Positions 45,002 to 54,925 of a stretch of DNA of 64,000 bases are shown in pieces. Position 1 is the stretch's first letter, and the number at the start of each line of letters is the position of its first letter. Made by a program: the position numbers and the translations under genes. This DNA is from Paenibacillus sp. LHD-38 (GTDB lineage: Bacteria > Bacillota > Bacilli > Paenibacillales > Paenibacillaceae): assembly GCF_031157315.1 (NCBI RefSeq), contig NZ_JAVIFU010000033.1:1-64000 (forward strand), written 5' to 3'. The notes under the pieces were generated by a model. The model had not been told where the DNA came from. It saw nothing but the letters and a program-made list of their open reading frames with translations, and ran no database searches.

Positions 45002-45520
45002 ATGGCAATTGAAGTGGGCGCTAAGTTAGAAGGAAAAGTGACAGGCATTACGCATTTTGGGGCATTTGTCGACTTGTCGGGAGGTGTCACGGGTCTTGTT
45101 CACATTTCGGAAATTGCTGATAATTACGTCAAAGACGTGAAGGATCACCTGAAAATCGACGATGTCGTGAAAGTTAAAGTGATCAACGTGGACAAAGACG
45201 GAAAGATCGGACTTTCCATTAAGCAAGCCATTGACCGGCCAGAGGGCCAACCAGCGCCACAACAACGCGAGCGTCATAGCGGAGGCGGCGGTGGAAGCAC
45301 TGGCGGTAGTGGTGGTGGTGGCGAACGTTTCAACCGCGGCGGCGGTGGTGGTGGCGGCGGACGTCCCTTCAACAAGCAATCGTCTGGCAGACCGGCATAC
45401 GGTAAACCGTCATTCGAGGATAAAGTGTCACGGTTCCTGAAAGACAGCGAAGAGCGCATCTCCTCTTTGAAGAAGAATACGGAGGGCAAACGCGGCGGAC
45501 GCGGTGCCAAGCGAGTATAA
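45002..45520 (+). CDS. yabR: S1-domain RNA-binding protein YabR
   Basis: The 172-residue protein has one S1 OB-fold (about 1-75, GAKLEGKVTGITHFGAFVDL, GLVHISEIADNYV, GKIGLSIKQA), then a Gly/Arg-rich low-complexity region (about 93-122, with runs GGGGGSTGGSGGGG and RGGGGGGGG) and a basic C-terminal tail ending KRGGRGAKRV. It is a general-stress type RNA-binding protein, presumably ribosome- or mRNA-associated. The Gly-rich tail is longer than I would expect for the family. GGGAGG precedes the ATG. Confidence 0.92.
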   Translation: MAIEVGAKLEGKVTGITHFGAFVDLSGGVTGLVHISEIADNYVKDVKDHLKIDDVVKVKVINVDKDGKIGLSIKQAIDRPEGQPAPQQRERHSGGGGGSTGGSGGGGERFNRGGGGGGGGRPFNKQSSGRPAYGKPSFEDKVSRFLKDSEERISSLKKNTEGKRGGRGAKRV

Positions 45521-45547
45521 GCTGGATCGTCATAACTCTATACATGG

Positions 45548-45579
45548 AGCAGAACCTAACCGGTTCTGCTTTTTTTGCG
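45548..45579 (+). terminator. yabR terminator
   Basis: AGCAGAACC taacc GGTTCTGCT followed by TTTTTT. Confidence 0.9.
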
Positions 45580-45917
45580 TCTATCGGCAAGGAAATGGCG
45601 GATATTTTAGAAAGCGCTTACCAAATGCTGTCGAAGCAGGACAGAAAGCCTGTATATACTGGAGAATGACTGCATTAGCGATGTTTTGGCACGGTCGTTG
45701 TCGTTTATAAGCCGCGCCTTTTTGGAAAAAAAATACTTTTCTCTCATCCTCCTTCATTCCCGACACGTTACAACGTTGATTCGCCATCATATGAAAAAAA
45801 TTCAGCACACAATTTGTTGTCGGCTATATGCGTTGCGCTTGTGCTGGAGGCACAGCAAACCTATACGGGGCATGTGTTTGATGGCATGTTGACAACGGTT
45901 GCGATGCCATTTATTTT
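45580..45917 (+). other. Intergenic region between yabR and spoIIE
   Basis: About 340 bp with no supported ORF. B. subtilis has tRNA genes near here, but no tRNA-like T-arm or acceptor was found. One exact 0A core, TGTCGAA, occurs at 45629-45635, some 350 bp before the spoIIE promoter, with unclear meaning. Confidence 0.5.
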
Positions 45918-45983
45918 TGTCGGAAAAAATTTTTGAGCGTGTTACGTTAACTGACAAACTTCATGCGGACAACCTCCTATAAT
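45918..45983 (+). promoter_or_regulatory. spoIIE promoter (sigma-A, 21-bp spacer, Spo0A-type)
   Basis: CTGACA (45951-45956), exactly 21 bp, TATAAT (45978-45983) reproduces the odd spacing of the Spo0A-dependent B. subtilis spoIIE promoter. A near-exact 0A core, TGTCGGA (45918-45924), lies upstream at about -70. Confidence 0.65.
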
Positions 45984-46021
45984 GAAAAACACATTACACT
46001 CGGAAATGGTGGTGTCTGCTC

Positions 46022-48514
46022 ATGGAAAAGGAAAACACGGTAGTGCTTCCCGGTATGAAACGGACTGGTCTGGCTCAGACGATGATGCAGAAGGGACGGG
46101 AATGGGCGGCAGCGCGTCGTTTCATTCAGGTCATTTTGGCCAAAAAGTGGACATTTCTACTCGTAGGTGTAGCTTTCTTGCTAGGAAGAGCGGTAATCCT
46201 CGAATCGCTTATGCCGTTTGCCATTGCTTATTTTGCCGTTATTTACTTTATGAGAAGGGATATTTATCCGTGGGTGGCTATATCCTTGGTTGCAGGCAGC
46301 TGGCTTGCTGCTGACCCGGCCCCCATGTGGATCGCTATGGAGATTGCGGTGCTGTTTCTGTTTCTGAAGGGACTCGAGGCGTATGAGAAGGCAGAGCTGT
46401 CGTCGGCGCCGATTCTGGTATTCGCGTCAACGCTGCTCGTGCAGATGTTTAGCGTATTTATTGGGGACGAGCTTAGCTGGTACAATTTTATGCTCGTTGT
46501 GGTGGAGGCGGCACTCGGATTTGTGCTTACCTTAGTGTTCATTCAGGCGATTCCTGTGCTTACGATGACCAAAAAATCAGCCTCGCTCAAAAACGAAGAA
46601 ATTATTTGTTTGATGATTTTACTCGCTTCTGTCATGACAGGGGCTGTCGGTTGGGTGTTCTACGGCATGTCGGCAGAACACGTGATGTCTCGTTATATGC
46701 TGCTGCTCTTTGCTTTAGCAGGCGGCGCACCGCTAGGCGCTTCGGTCGGTGTTGTTGCAGGACTCATTCTAAGCTTGGCTGACTTCGGTGCAGTCGTTCA
46801 AATGAGCTTACTCGCTTTTGCGGGATTGCTGGCTGGCTTGCTGCGTGACGGCGGCAAAATGGCAGCGGCTTTCGGAATGTTGCTTGGAACATCGATTTTA
46901 TCCATATATGTAGGGAGCCAGGCCGATGTGATGAGCTCGACTTGGGAATCGGTAGCAGCCGCGACGCTGCTTATGCTGACACCGCGCAGCATGATTCGTA
47001 CGATCTCCCGGTACGTTCCCGGAACCAATGAGCATGCCAAGTCGCAGCATGACTATGCGAAGCGGGTTCGAGAGGTGACAGCGGACCGCGTATCACAATA
47101 TTCGGAGGTGTTTAGCCAACTTTCCCGCAGCTTTGGGCAGCTCAATAACAATGTAACAACCTTAAATAAGGAGGAAGAGATCGGACACTTTATGAATGCA
47201 GTTGCTGAACGCAGCTGTGCCAGCTGCCACAGGCAAAATGCTTGCTGGGAGGACAAGTTTTTTCACACCTACAAAATGATGACGGATATGATGACGGTCG
47301 TGGAGGAGAAACGTGTGCCGTCTGCTAAAGAAATACCGAAGGCTTGGTCAGCGCACTGCGTCAAATCCTCGCAGGTGCTAATAGACATGAGCCAGCAATA
47401 CGAGCTATATCAAAATAATATGCACTGGAAGAAGCAAATATACGACTCCCGTCAACTTGTGGCAGATCAGTTGCAAGGCGTGTCGCAGGTTATGGAAGAT
47501 TTAGCTAAAGAAATTAAAAGAGAGGGGCAAACGCTGCACTTACAGGAGGAGCAAATTCGGGAGGCGGTGGAAGGATTAGGGTTATCTGTTCAGGGTATTG
47601 ATATTGTGAGCCTAGAGGAGGGGAATGTGGATATAGAGGTGTATCATTCGTTTGGGCAAGGCTACGACGAATGCCGAAAAATTATTGCTCCGCTGTTAAG
47701 CGACATCTTGGGTGAGCATATCGCAGTAAAATCTGAGATTCCCCCAACGAGAAGCGGTGAGCCGACGCTAGTTGCATTTGGATCGGCGAAGCAATATGAG
47801 GTAGAGACAGGTATTGCAGGCGCCGCCAAGGGAGGAGATTTGCTGTCAGGAGACAGCTTTAGCATGGTTGAGCTTGGAAACGGTAAGTTTGCCGTCGCGA
47901 TTAGCGATGGAATGGGGAATGGCGAGCGGGCGCGGCAGGAAAGCAGTGCGGCGTTATCGATTCTCCAGCAGCTGCTGCAATCCGGAATGGATGAGAAGCT
48001 TGCAGTAAAATCTGTGAATTCTGTGCTCTTATTGCGTTCCTCCGATGAAGTATTCGCTACCGTCGATTTGGCGATTGTGGATCTCTATACAGCACAAACG
48101 ACGTTTATGAAGATAGGCTCTACTCCGAGCTTTATAAAACGAGGAAATGAGGTCATTCCAATTACTGCAAATAACTTGCCTATCGGTATTCTTCAGGATA
48201 TTGACGTCGACTTTGTATCCATGCAAATGCAATCGGGCGATACCCTTGTCATGATGAGCGACGGCATTTATGATGCGCCTGGCCTCGCGGTTAACAAGGA
48301 GCTCTGGATGAAGCGTATTATTAATGAGCTTGAAACGGATAATCCTCAGGAGATGGCAGATGCGCTGCTCGAGAAGGTGGTACGCCACCATAATGGAGAA
48401 ATTGTTGATGATATGACGGTGCTTGTTGCGCGCATTGATAAGCATTTGCCGGAGTGGGCTTCGTTCCGCTTCCCTGGCGTAACGCGCATGGAGCGTCCAA
48501 GGACGGTGAGCTGA
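46022..48514 (+). CDS. spoIIE: Stage II sporulation protein E (SpoIIE phosphatase)
   Basis: SpoIIE dephosphorylates SpoIIAA to release sigma-F in the forespore and helps place the polar septum with FtsZ. The 830-residue protein has an N-terminal block of about ten membrane segments (about residues 45-320), a central regulatory region with a Cys cluster (SCASCHRQNACWED, about 398-411), and a C-terminal PP2C phosphatase (about 600-820) with metal ligands in SDGMGNGERA (about 626), SDGIYDAPG (about 752) and DDMTVLVARID. The promoter has the Spo0A-type 21-bp spacer. Confidence 0.96.
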   Translation: MEKENTVVLPGMKRTGLAQTMMQKGREWAAARRFIQVILAKKWTFLLVGVAFLLGRAVILESLMPFAIAYFAVIYFMRRDIYPWVAISLVAGSWLAADPAPMWIAMEIAVLFLFLKGLEAYEKAELSSAPILVFASTLLVQMFSVFIGDELSWYNFMLVVVEAALGFVLTLVFIQAIPVLTMTKKSASLKNEEIICLMILLASVMTGAVGWVFYGMSAEHVMSRYMLLLFALAGGAPLGASVGVVAGLILSLADFGAVVQMSLLAFAGLLAGLLRDGGKMAAAFGMLLGTSILSIYVGSQADVMSSTWESVAAATLLMLTPRSMIRTISRYVPGTNEHAKSQHDYAKRVREVTADRVSQYSEVFSQLSRSFGQLNNNVTTLNKEEEIGHFMNAVAERSCASCHRQNACWEDKFFHTYKMMTDMMTVVEEKRVPSAKEIPKAWSAHCVKSSQVLIDMSQQYELYQNNMHWKKQIYDSRQLVADQLQGVSQVMEDLAKEIKREGQTLHLQEEQIREAVEGLGLSVQGIDIVSLEEGNVDIEVYHSFGQGYDECRKIIAPLLSDILGEHIAVKSEIPPTRSGEPTLVAFGSAKQYEVETGIAGAAKGGDLLSGDSFSMVELGNGKFAVAISDGMGNGERARQESSAALSILQQLLQSGMDEKLAVKSVNSVLLLRSSDEVFATVDLAIVDLYTAQTTFMKIGSTPSFIKRGNEVIPITANNLPIGILQDIDVDFVSMQMQSGDTLVMMSDGIYDAPGLAVNKELWMKRIINELETDNPQEMADALLEKVVRHHNGEIVDDMTVLVARIDKHLPEWASFRFPGVTRMERPRTVS

Positions 48515-48590
48515 TCCTATTTTAATGCCATGCGGAATGAACGTTAGAACGGTGAGCTGGCGTTGATTCTATCGTGTGGGTATTTAGCTT

Positions 48591-48647
48591 TAGCCCTTTT
48601 GTCCGTCGGCTGACTTGCAGCTGGCGGTCATGGGGCTTCTTTTTTGA
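48591..48647 (+). terminator. spoIIE terminator
   Basis: AGCCC..GTCCG..GCTG pairs with CAGC..CGG..GGGCT through a stem with internal loops, followed by TCTTTTTT. Confidence 0.65.
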
Positions 48648-48884
48648 TTGGCTACGCACAAAATTTCTAATTATTTCTAATTACCCCTAAATTGAACCAA
48701 TGAAACGGCGGGGTAAGTTCTTTTGACTACATACTGCTAGAACGATGAATGAGATTGGAGGTTTTGTTTTACATAACGTAACTGCAGGGTAGGTGTCCGC
48801 AGGCATATCGGTGTTTATCTATCTTTTTGCTAGACTAGCTGTTTAACCCTCTTAAAAAAGGCAAAGCTAATAGAAAGGCTGAGG

Positions 48885-48964
48885 CGAAGCCTGTGCTTAC
48901 GAAGCTGTGTTTGTTACTCAAACACGAAGCCTGTGCTTACGAAGCTGTGTTTGTTACACAAACA
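48885..48964 (+). repeat. 40-bp tandem duplication upstream of yabS
   Basis: Two adjacent 40-bp units (48885-48924 and 48925-48964), each starting CGAAGCCTGTGCTTAC, differ at one base. Each unit can form the hairpin GTGTTTG-ttac(t/a)-CAAACAC. They end 20 bp before the yabS start. The rest of the gap 48648-48884 shows nothing recognisable. Confidence 0.85.
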
Positions 48965-48984
48965 CTTTAGGAGGGTAAACGATT

Positions 48985-49710
48985 ATGAAACAAATATTGT
49001 TGATTACGGATGGCTGCTCCAATGTCGGGCTCAGTCCAGTAGTGGCGGCTGCGCATGCGCAGTCGGATGGGATTTCGGTTAATGTGGTAGGCGTGCTGGA
49101 TCATGGTGACGTAGGTGAGCTGGGCGCAGCGGAGATCGACGAAATTGCGCGTGCGGGCGGCGGGCTAAGCAGGATGGTGAATATGCGGCAGCTCTCGCAG
49201 ACCGTACAAATGATGACACGCAAGACAGTCGTTCAGACGATCCAGCTAGCTGTTCAGAAGGAATTGAAGCATGTCCTTGGCAATGGATCTATTGAGGCGC
49301 TGCCGCCAGAGAAGCGCGGCGATGTGGTACGCGTAATCGATGAACTGGGGGAAACGTCGCGCCTGCAAGTGGCACTGCTCATTGATGCAAGTGCAAGTAT
49401 GAAGCCTAAGCTTGCGGCAGTAGAGGAAGCTATACGTGATCTGATGCTAAGCCTTCAAGCAAGACAAGGAAAAAGTGAAATATCTGTTTTTCATTTCCCT
49501 GGCTCAAGGCATGGTGATGATTGTGTAATGGATTTAGACTGGACGAGTCACCTTAACGGCGTGCATGCCATTTTCCCGAAACTGCAAATGGGTGGAACCA
49601 CACCTACTGGCCCTGCGATTATGCAGATTGTTGATTTTTATCGTAAGGGCGATTATGGTAGACAGAGCAGAGACGAAACGGATGGGATGATGAGTGACTA
49701 CGTCGTTTAA
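48985..49710 (+). CDS. yabS: VWA-domain protein YabS
   Basis: The 241-residue protein has a von Willebrand A-type fold with the metal-site motif LLIDASASMKPK (DxSxS, about 131-142) and GGTTPTGPAI (about 203-212). The first half begins QILLITDGCSNVGLSPV, itself VWA-like. YabS is a sporulation-time gene in B. subtilis with unknown biochemical role, and it always accompanies the kinase gene yabT. TAGGAGGG lies 10 bp before the ATG. It overlaps yabT by 17 bp. Confidence 0.9.
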   Translation: MKQILLITDGCSNVGLSPVVAAAHAQSDGISVNVVGVLDHGDVGELGAAEIDEIARAGGGLSRMVNMRQLSQTVQMMTRKTVVQTIQLAVQKELKHVLGNGSIEALPPEKRGDVVRVIDELGETSRLQVALLIDASASMKPKLAAVEEAIRDLMLSLQARQGKSEISVFHFPGSRHGDDCVMDLDWTSHLNGVHAIFPKLQMGGTTPTGPAIMQIVDFYRKGDYGRQSRDETDGMMSDYVV

Positions 49711-50617
49711 GGTTGATCTTCGCCGGGGCACGGTGGTGACCGGCAAGTGGAAGCAAGGGCGGTACAGGGTGGAAAGGTTGCTTGGGGAGGGCGCAAACGG
49801 TAAAGTATATCTCGTACAGCGTGATCGCAGCTGGTTTGCGATGAAGCTTGGCATGGATGCGCTAGATCTTCAATCCGAAATCAACGTATTGCAATCTATC
49901 GCGAAGCAGAAGCAGCACGGACAGGATTCCTACCTTTTTGAAGTGGATGATTTATATGGTCCGGATGGAAAGGAATATCCCTTTTATATTATGCGCTATG
50001 TGCTTGGAGCCAAGATGAATGAGTACTTGAAGCAGCAGGGATCGGAATGGTTTCCGCTCGTTGGCTTGAATCTGCTGGGCAAGTTGACGAAGCTGCATCA
50101 AGCGGGTTGGGTATTTGGCGATTTGAAGGTTGAAAACGTGCTGGTAGCTGACTATGGGCATGTTGAGCTTGTTGATTATGGTGGTGTGACAGCGGTAGGA
50201 AAGGGCATTCGCCAATTTACTGAAATCTATGACCGCGGCTACTGGAACGAGGGCTCGCGGTCGGCTGATCCGAGCTACGATCTTTTTTCCTTTGCAGTGC
50301 TCTGTATACAGCTGCATGAGTCAAAGCGTCTGTATCAGCTGACCGCGGAGCTTTTACCGCAAAATCGATCCGCAATCGAGCTAATGCAAATTGTTGAAAC
50401 GAGCGAGGCGTTAAAGCCGATTGCTGGCTGGCTGCGGAAAGCTTTTGCGGGACAATTTACGGATGCGGGCGACGCATCTGCGGCATGGCGGTTATTAATG
50501 CATAGGCGTGATACGCATAGGCCCGCTGCAACACCTGGATGGTTGAAGGGGCTTGCGGTTGCATCTGCAGTGCTGCTAGGAACATCGGTATATTGGCTGC
50601 TGCGTAATGTGCTATAG
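49694..50617 (+). CDS. yabT: Serine/threonine protein kinase YabT
   Basis: The 307-residue Hanks-type kinase has the glycine loop LLGEGANGKVYLVQRD (about 24-39), the lysine in WFAMKLG (about 46), the catalytic loop FGDLKVENVLV (about 141-151, FGD replaces HRD) and VDYGG in place of DFG (about 160). A single C-terminal membrane helix (about 285-303, GLAVASAVLLGTSVYWLL) anchors it. In B. subtilis YabT is DNA-stimulated, acts in spores and phosphorylates RecA. The start is GTG 49694 inside the yabS end, so translation is coupled. Confidence 0.92.
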   Translation: MTTSFKVDLRRGTVVTGKWKQGRYRVERLLGEGANGKVYLVQRDRSWFAMKLGMDALDLQSEINVLQSIAKQKQHGQDSYLFEVDDLYGPDGKEYPFYIMRYVLGAKMNEYLKQQGSEWFPLVGLNLLGKLTKLHQAGWVFGDLKVENVLVADYGHVELVDYGGVTAVGKGIRQFTEIYDRGYWNEGSRSADPSYDLFSFAVLCIQLHESKRLYQLTAELLPQNRSAIELMQIVETSEALKPIAGWLRKAFAGQFTDAGDASAAWRLLMHRRDTHRPAATPGWLKGLAVASAVLLGTSVYWLLRNVL

Positions 50618-50653
50618 CAGCTTGGAAAGGGAAATGAAGGTGAGGTGCTACCT

Positions 50654-52066
50654 GTGAATCTGCAAATCGAACTTGAGAAAGCGGCTGTGGAGCGCAGGCT
50701 TTGGTCGGCCGGCGATTGTATCGTAGTGGCGGTTTCCGGCGGACCGGATTCAATGGCGCTTTTACATATGCTTTCAACAATATCGAAGGAAAGCCATTTA
50801 ACCATTATAGCGGCTCATGTGAATCACGGATTTCGAATAGAGGAGTCCGCGCATGAGCTGATGGTCGTTCAGGATTTCGCGGAACGGCTAGGGGTGATTT
50901 GTGAGACTGTGACGCTCGATATGCCCGCATACATAGAAGAAACGCGCATGAATGGACAGGCTGCTTCCCGCGAGAAGCGTTACGCTTTTTTGCATGAAAT
51001 TGCAGCACGGTATGGAGCCGCGAGGATTGCGCTTGCCCATCATGCGGATGATCAGGCCGAAACGGTGCTTATGCGTTTAATTCGCGGAACAGGATTAACC
51101 GGGCTGGCTGGAATGCTTAGCAAAAGAAGAGAAAAAAACGTGGAACTTATTCGCCCGCTGCTTCGTATGAACAAGTCAGACCTTCTGCGTTACTGCGAAG
51201 ACTATCATATTCCTTACTGCACGGACAGCAGCAACAAGGAACGCCATTATTTCCGAAATATTATTCGGCTAGATATTTTACCGTATCTGTCCAAACATAA
51301 TCCGCAGCTGTCCCAATCGCTTCAGCACCTTGCAGAAGTAGCGGGGGCGGAGGATGAGTGGATGGAGAAACAAACCGAAGCGTTATTTGCGCAGCTCGTT
51401 ACGTTATCCCCCAATGAATGCGCGATTAGCTGCATCGATTTGCACGGTCTCCACGTCGCTTTACAAAGGAGATTGATTAAACTAATATTAAGTTATCTTT
51501 CTAAGGAAACGGAAAAGATATCCTTCGAGCAGATTGAGACGATGAGGGTTGCCGCTTCCGCACATGCGCCTGCAACTTGGCGAATCGACGCTGGAGCCGG
51601 AATTCGCTGTGCTCGAGAATACGATAGGATGCGATGGATCAGTGAATCGCAGCTTGCGTTAACTGAAACAAGCGCCTATTTCTACGAGGTGGGCAAGGAA
51701 ACAGCTGAATTTGCGGTCGAGCCATGCGGGTGGGCATTTGAGATTGTCCATGCTTCGGCAACAGATAGCCGTAAGCCGGTATCGCGTTACGAAGCCATCT
51801 TCGATGCATCGGAGTTATCGTATCCGCTTGTCGTTCGAAATCGGCGTCCGGGGGACAGAATTCAGGTTTTAGGATTAAATGGCTCAAAAAAAGTGCAAGA
51901 TATGTTCGTTGATGAGAAAATCGCACCGCTGAAGCGGGAGCTTTATCCTTTGCTGTTCGATGCAGCTGGGAGGTTGCTCTGGATTCCGGGCATTCGAAGA
52001 TCAAGTCATGCTCTGACGGATGCGCACACAATAGACGTGTTGTTCATAAGGGCAGGCAACGAATAA
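50654..52066 (+). CDS. tilS: tRNA(Ile)-lysidine synthase
   Basis: TilS converts the wobble C of tRNA(Ile)-CAU to lysidine, which is essential for AUA decoding. From GTG 50654 the protein is 470 residues. The PP-loop SGGPDSMALLH (about 29-39) opens the ATPase domain. AAHVNHGFR, HHADDQAETVLMRLIRGTG and RNIIRLDILPYL follow, with the TilS C-terminal domain near 380-465 (RNRRPGDRIQVLG). GAGGTG precedes GTG 50654; GTG 50645 is an alternative. Confidence 0.95.
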   Translation: MNLQIELEKAAVERRLWSAGDCIVVAVSGGPDSMALLHMLSTISKESHLTIIAAHVNHGFRIEESAHELMVVQDFAERLGVICETVTLDMPAYIEETRMNGQAASREKRYAFLHEIAARYGAARIALAHHADDQAETVLMRLIRGTGLTGLAGMLSKRREKNVELIRPLLRMNKSDLLRYCEDYHIPYCTDSSNKERHYFRNIIRLDILPYLSKHNPQLSQSLQHLAEVAGAEDEWMEKQTEALFAQLVTLSPNECAISCIDLHGLHVALQRRLIKLILSYLSKETEKISFEQIETMRVAASAHAPATWRIDAGAGIRCAREYDRMRWISESQLALTETSAYFYEVGKETAEFAVEPCGWAFEIVHASATDSRKPVSRYEAIFDASELSYPLVVRNRRPGDRIQVLGLNGSKKVQDMFVDEKIAPLKRELYPLLFDAAGRLLWIPGIRRSSHALTDAHTIDVLFIRAGNE

Positions 52067-52117
52067 GAAGCACTGGTACACTCATAAACATAGTTAAGGC
52101 GTAGGGGGATTTCTACT

Positions 52118-52657
52118 TTGCAAAATGATATTCAAGAAGTATTGTACGACGCGCAGCAAATTGGTGAGAAGGTAAAAGAGCTTGGCGAAACACTGAGCAA
52201 AGATTTTAGCGGGCGTAATCCGCTCGTTATTTGTGTATTGAAGGGCGCGTTTATTTTTATGGCCGATTTGGTCAAGGAAATAACAGTACCGCTTGAAATT
52301 GATTTTATGGCCGTATCCAGCTATGGGCAATCCACAAAGTCATCTGGCGTAGTTAAAATTATCAAGGATCTTGATGTTTCGGTCGAAGGCCGCGATGTTC
52401 TGATCGTCGAGGATATTATCGATAGCGGGCTAACGCTCAGCTATTTAATTGATGTTCTCGAACGTCGAAACGCGAAGTCTGTTACAGTTGTAACCTTGTT
52501 CGATAAACCGGCGCGCCGCACAGTTGAACTGGAAGCGGATTACAAAGGCTTTACGCTGCCGGACGAGTTTGTTGTCGGTTATGGACTGGATTTTGCGGAA
52601 AAATACCGTAATCTACCTTATATTGGTATTTTGAAGCCGCAGGTCTATGAAAAATAG
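52118..52657 (+). CDS. hprT: Hypoxanthine phosphoribosyltransferase
   Basis: HprT salvages hypoxanthine and guanine to IMP and GMP using PRPP. The 179-residue protein has the PRPP loop [17 protein letters not shown] (about 94-110), [15 protein letters not shown] (about 36-50) and the purine-contact end [18 protein letters not shown]. The start is TTG 52118, with GGGGGA upstream. It stands between tilS and ftsH, the classic Firmicute trio. Confidence 0.96.
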   Translation: MQNDIQEVLYDAQQIGEKVKELGETLSKDFSGRNPLVICVLKGAFIFMADLVKEITVPLEIDFMAVSSYGQSTKSSGVVKIIKDLDVSVEGRDVLIVEDIIDSGLTLSYLIDVLERRNAKSVTVVTLFDKPARRTVELEADYKGFTLPDEFVVGYGLDFAEKYRNLPYIGILKPQVYEK

Positions 52658-52697
52658 CAGCGATTCACCCGTACATGCCCTTCTCCGTATACCTCTA

Positions 52698-52727
52698 TTG
52701 TTATGGAAAGTCATGATATGGTAAAAT
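52698..52727 (+). promoter_or_regulatory. Possible ftsH promoter
   Basis: TTGTTA (52698-52703), 18 bp, TAAAAT (52722-52727). Moderate match to sigma-A, about 28 bp before the ftsH start. Confidence 0.4.
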
Positions 52728-52755
52728 ATTTTAAGCGTCTGAGAGGAGGTTGGGG

Positions 52756-54762
52756 ATGAATCGGATCATCCGTAATACTGGTTTTTATTTAATTATCTTT
52801 TTGGTGACCGTTGGGATTTTTCAATTTATCAGCAGCCAAAATGACACGACAGTTGGATTGCGATATGACGAGCTTCGCGCTGCGGTTGAATCAGGCAATG
52901 TAAAGGAACTGAGTGTTAAGTATGAGAATCAAACTTATTTTGTTTCTGGTAAATATAATACAAAGCCTGCAGGCGCAGAAAGCGATCAATTTGTATCGAG
53001 GGTCAGCGTCAAAGCAGAGGAGAAGATCCTCGCTTGGCAGGAGCAATTCGGTTTTAAGCTAGAGAGCAAGGAAATGGACCAGCCAAGCATTTGGCTTACA
53101 TTCCTCACCTCCATTATTCCGTTTGTCATTATTTTTGTCCTGTTCTTCTTCTTAATGAATCAAGCGCAGGGCGGCGGCGGCAAAGTCATGAACTTTGGCA
53201 AGAGCAAAGCGCGGCTTTATGATAATGAGAAGAAACGGATTACATTCGAGGATGTTGCAGGCGCTGACGAGGAGAAACAAGAGCTCGTTGAGGTTGTTGA
53301 CTTCTTGAAGGATCCGCGCAAGTTCAATCTGGTAGGCGCACGTATTCCTAAGGGCGTATTGCTTGTGGGTCCTCCGGGTACAGGTAAAACCTTGCTTGCT
53401 CGTGCAGTTGCAGGGGAAGCGGGCGTGCCTTTCTTCAGTATCTCCGGTTCTGATTTCGTAGAGATGTTCGTCGGTGTCGGCGCATCCCGTGTACGTGATC
53501 TTTTCGAGAACGCGAAGAAAAACGCACCATGTATCATTTTTATCGATGAGATTGATGCTGTAGGTCGTCAGCGTGGCGCTGGTCTTGGCGGCGGACATGA
53601 TGAACGTGAGCAAACGCTCAATCAGTTGCTTGTTGAAATGGATGGATTTGGCGCTAACGAAGGTATTATTATCGTTGCGGCAACCAACCGTCCGGATATT
53701 CTGGATCCAGCCCTTCTCCGTCCAGGCCGTTTTGACCGTCAAATTACGGTTGACCGTCCAGACGTGAAAGGCCGCGAAGCTGTATTGAAAGTACATGCTC
53801 GCAATAAACCGCTTGCTAAGGACGTTAAGCTTGAGATTATTGCCAAGCGTACGACAGGCTTCAGCGGCGCTGATCTTGAAAACTTACTTAATGAAGCAGC
53901 GCTTCTGGCTGCTCGTCGCAATAAAAAAGATATCGCTATGGTAGAGGTTGATGATGCGATTGACCGAATCATTGTCGGTACGGAGAAGAAAAGCCGTGTC
54001 GTTAGTGATCGCGAGAAACGAATTGTCGCATACCATGAAGCGGGACATACCATTGCAGGCTTCTTCCTGGAGCATGCGGATATGGTTCATAAAGTTACGA
54101 TTATTCCTCGCGGCCGCGCAGGCGGATACGTCATCATGCTTCCGAAGGAAGACCGTATGCTTGTTACCAAGCAAGAGCTGCTTGATAAAATTACCGGCTT
54201 GCTTGCAGGCCGTGTAGCAGAAGAGCTGTTCATTGGAGAAATCGGTACAGGTGCTTACAGTGACTTTAAACAAGCGACTAGCATCGTGCGTGCTATGATT
54301 ATGGAATACGGGATGAGCGATAAGCTTGGTCCAATGCAATTTGGCAGCTCGCAAGGTCAGGTGTTCCTGGGTCGCGATATCGGCCATGAACAAAACTATT
54401 CCGATGCGATTGCATATGAGATCGATCAAGAAATGCAATCCATAATTTCGGGATGCTACGATCGCGCGAAGAAGCTATTGTCAGAGAAGAGCAAGGAAAT
54501 GCACTTGATTGCTCAAACGCTGCTTAGCGTGGAAACGCTCGAACTCGAGCAAATCAAACGTTTAGTTGAAACAGGTTCTTTGGATGGCAGCCCGTCTTCT
54601 GACGCAACTGCAACTGCAACTACAACTGAACCGACTACTGAGCCAATTGTTGAAACGATTGGCGATGTGAAGGTACGCATCCAAACTCGTGAACAGGATG
54701 AAGCGAAAGATCCAGTCCTGGAGAAGCGCGATAACGTAGAAGATCCGGACAAGAACGAGTAG
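52756..54762 (+). CDS. ftsH: ATP-dependent zinc metalloprotease FtsH
   Basis: FtsH is the membrane-bound AAA+ protease that degrades regulators and damaged membrane proteins. The 668-residue protein has two N-terminal membrane helices (about 7-25 and 112-135) flanking an external domain, then Walker A GPPGTGKT (about 205), Walker [15 protein letters not shown] region [19 protein letters not shown] split near 313-331, and the zinc site HEAGH (about 427). The C-terminus is a Thr/Glu/Asp-rich tail. ATG 52756 lies 6 bp after AGGAGG. Confidence 0.96.
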   Translation: MNRIIRNTGFYLIIFLVTVGIFQFISSQNDTTVGLRYDELRAAVESGNVKELSVKYENQTYFVSGKYNTKPAGAESDQFVSRVSVKAEEKILAWQEQFGFKLESKEMDQPSIWLTFLTSIIPFVIIFVLFFFLMNQAQGGGGKVMNFGKSKARLYDNEKKRITFEDVAGADEEKQELVEVVDFLKDPRKFNLVGARIPKGVLLVGPPGTGKTLLARAVAGEAGVPFFSISGSDFVEMFVGVGASRVRDLFENAKKNAPCIIFIDEIDAVGRQRGAGLGGGHDEREQTLNQLLVEMDGFGANEGIIIVAATNRPDILDPALLRPGRFDRQITVDRPDVKGREAVLKVHARNKPLAKDVKLEIIAKRTTGFSGADLENLLNEAALLAARRNKKDIAMVEVDDAIDRIIVGTEKKSRVVSDREKRIVAYHEAGHTIAGFFLEHADMVHKVTIIPRGRAGGYVIMLPKEDRMLVTKQELLDKITGLLAGRVAEELFIGEIGTGAYSDFKQATSIVRAMIMEYGMSDKLGPMQFGSSQGQVFLGRDIGHEQNYSDAIAYEIDQEMQSIISGCYDRAKKLLSEKSKEMHLIAQTLLSVETLELEQIKRLVETGSLDGSPSSDATATATTTEPTTEPIVETIGDVKVRIQTREQDEAKDPVLEKRDNVEDPDKNE

Positions 54763-54784
54763 ATTTCTAATATTAATGGCTAGC

Positions 54785-54834
54785 TATAGTCGTCCTGCTG
54801 CTTGTAATAAGTGGCAGGACGACTATTTTTTTCT
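54785..54834 (+). terminator. ftsH terminator
   Basis: ATAGTCGTCCTGC ... GCAGGACGACTAT is a 13-bp perfect stem followed by TTTTTTC. Confidence 0.9.
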
Positions 54835-54925
54835 TTATTAATGTTCGGGTTTAGCCTATAATACGGGTATAAACCAATAGCGAAAAAACAAAAAAGCTAA
54901 CACGATAGTTTATATTTTTTGTCCA

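Noticed and set aside
45521-46021. tRNA genes expected near here by analogy with B. subtilis
   Set aside because: No acceptor stem, T-arm or anticodon arm could be assembled from the sequence.
54612-54650. ACTGCAACTGCAACT repeat near the end of ftsH
   Set aside because: It is an in-frame Thr/Ala codon repeat encoding the low-complexity tail, not an intergenic element.
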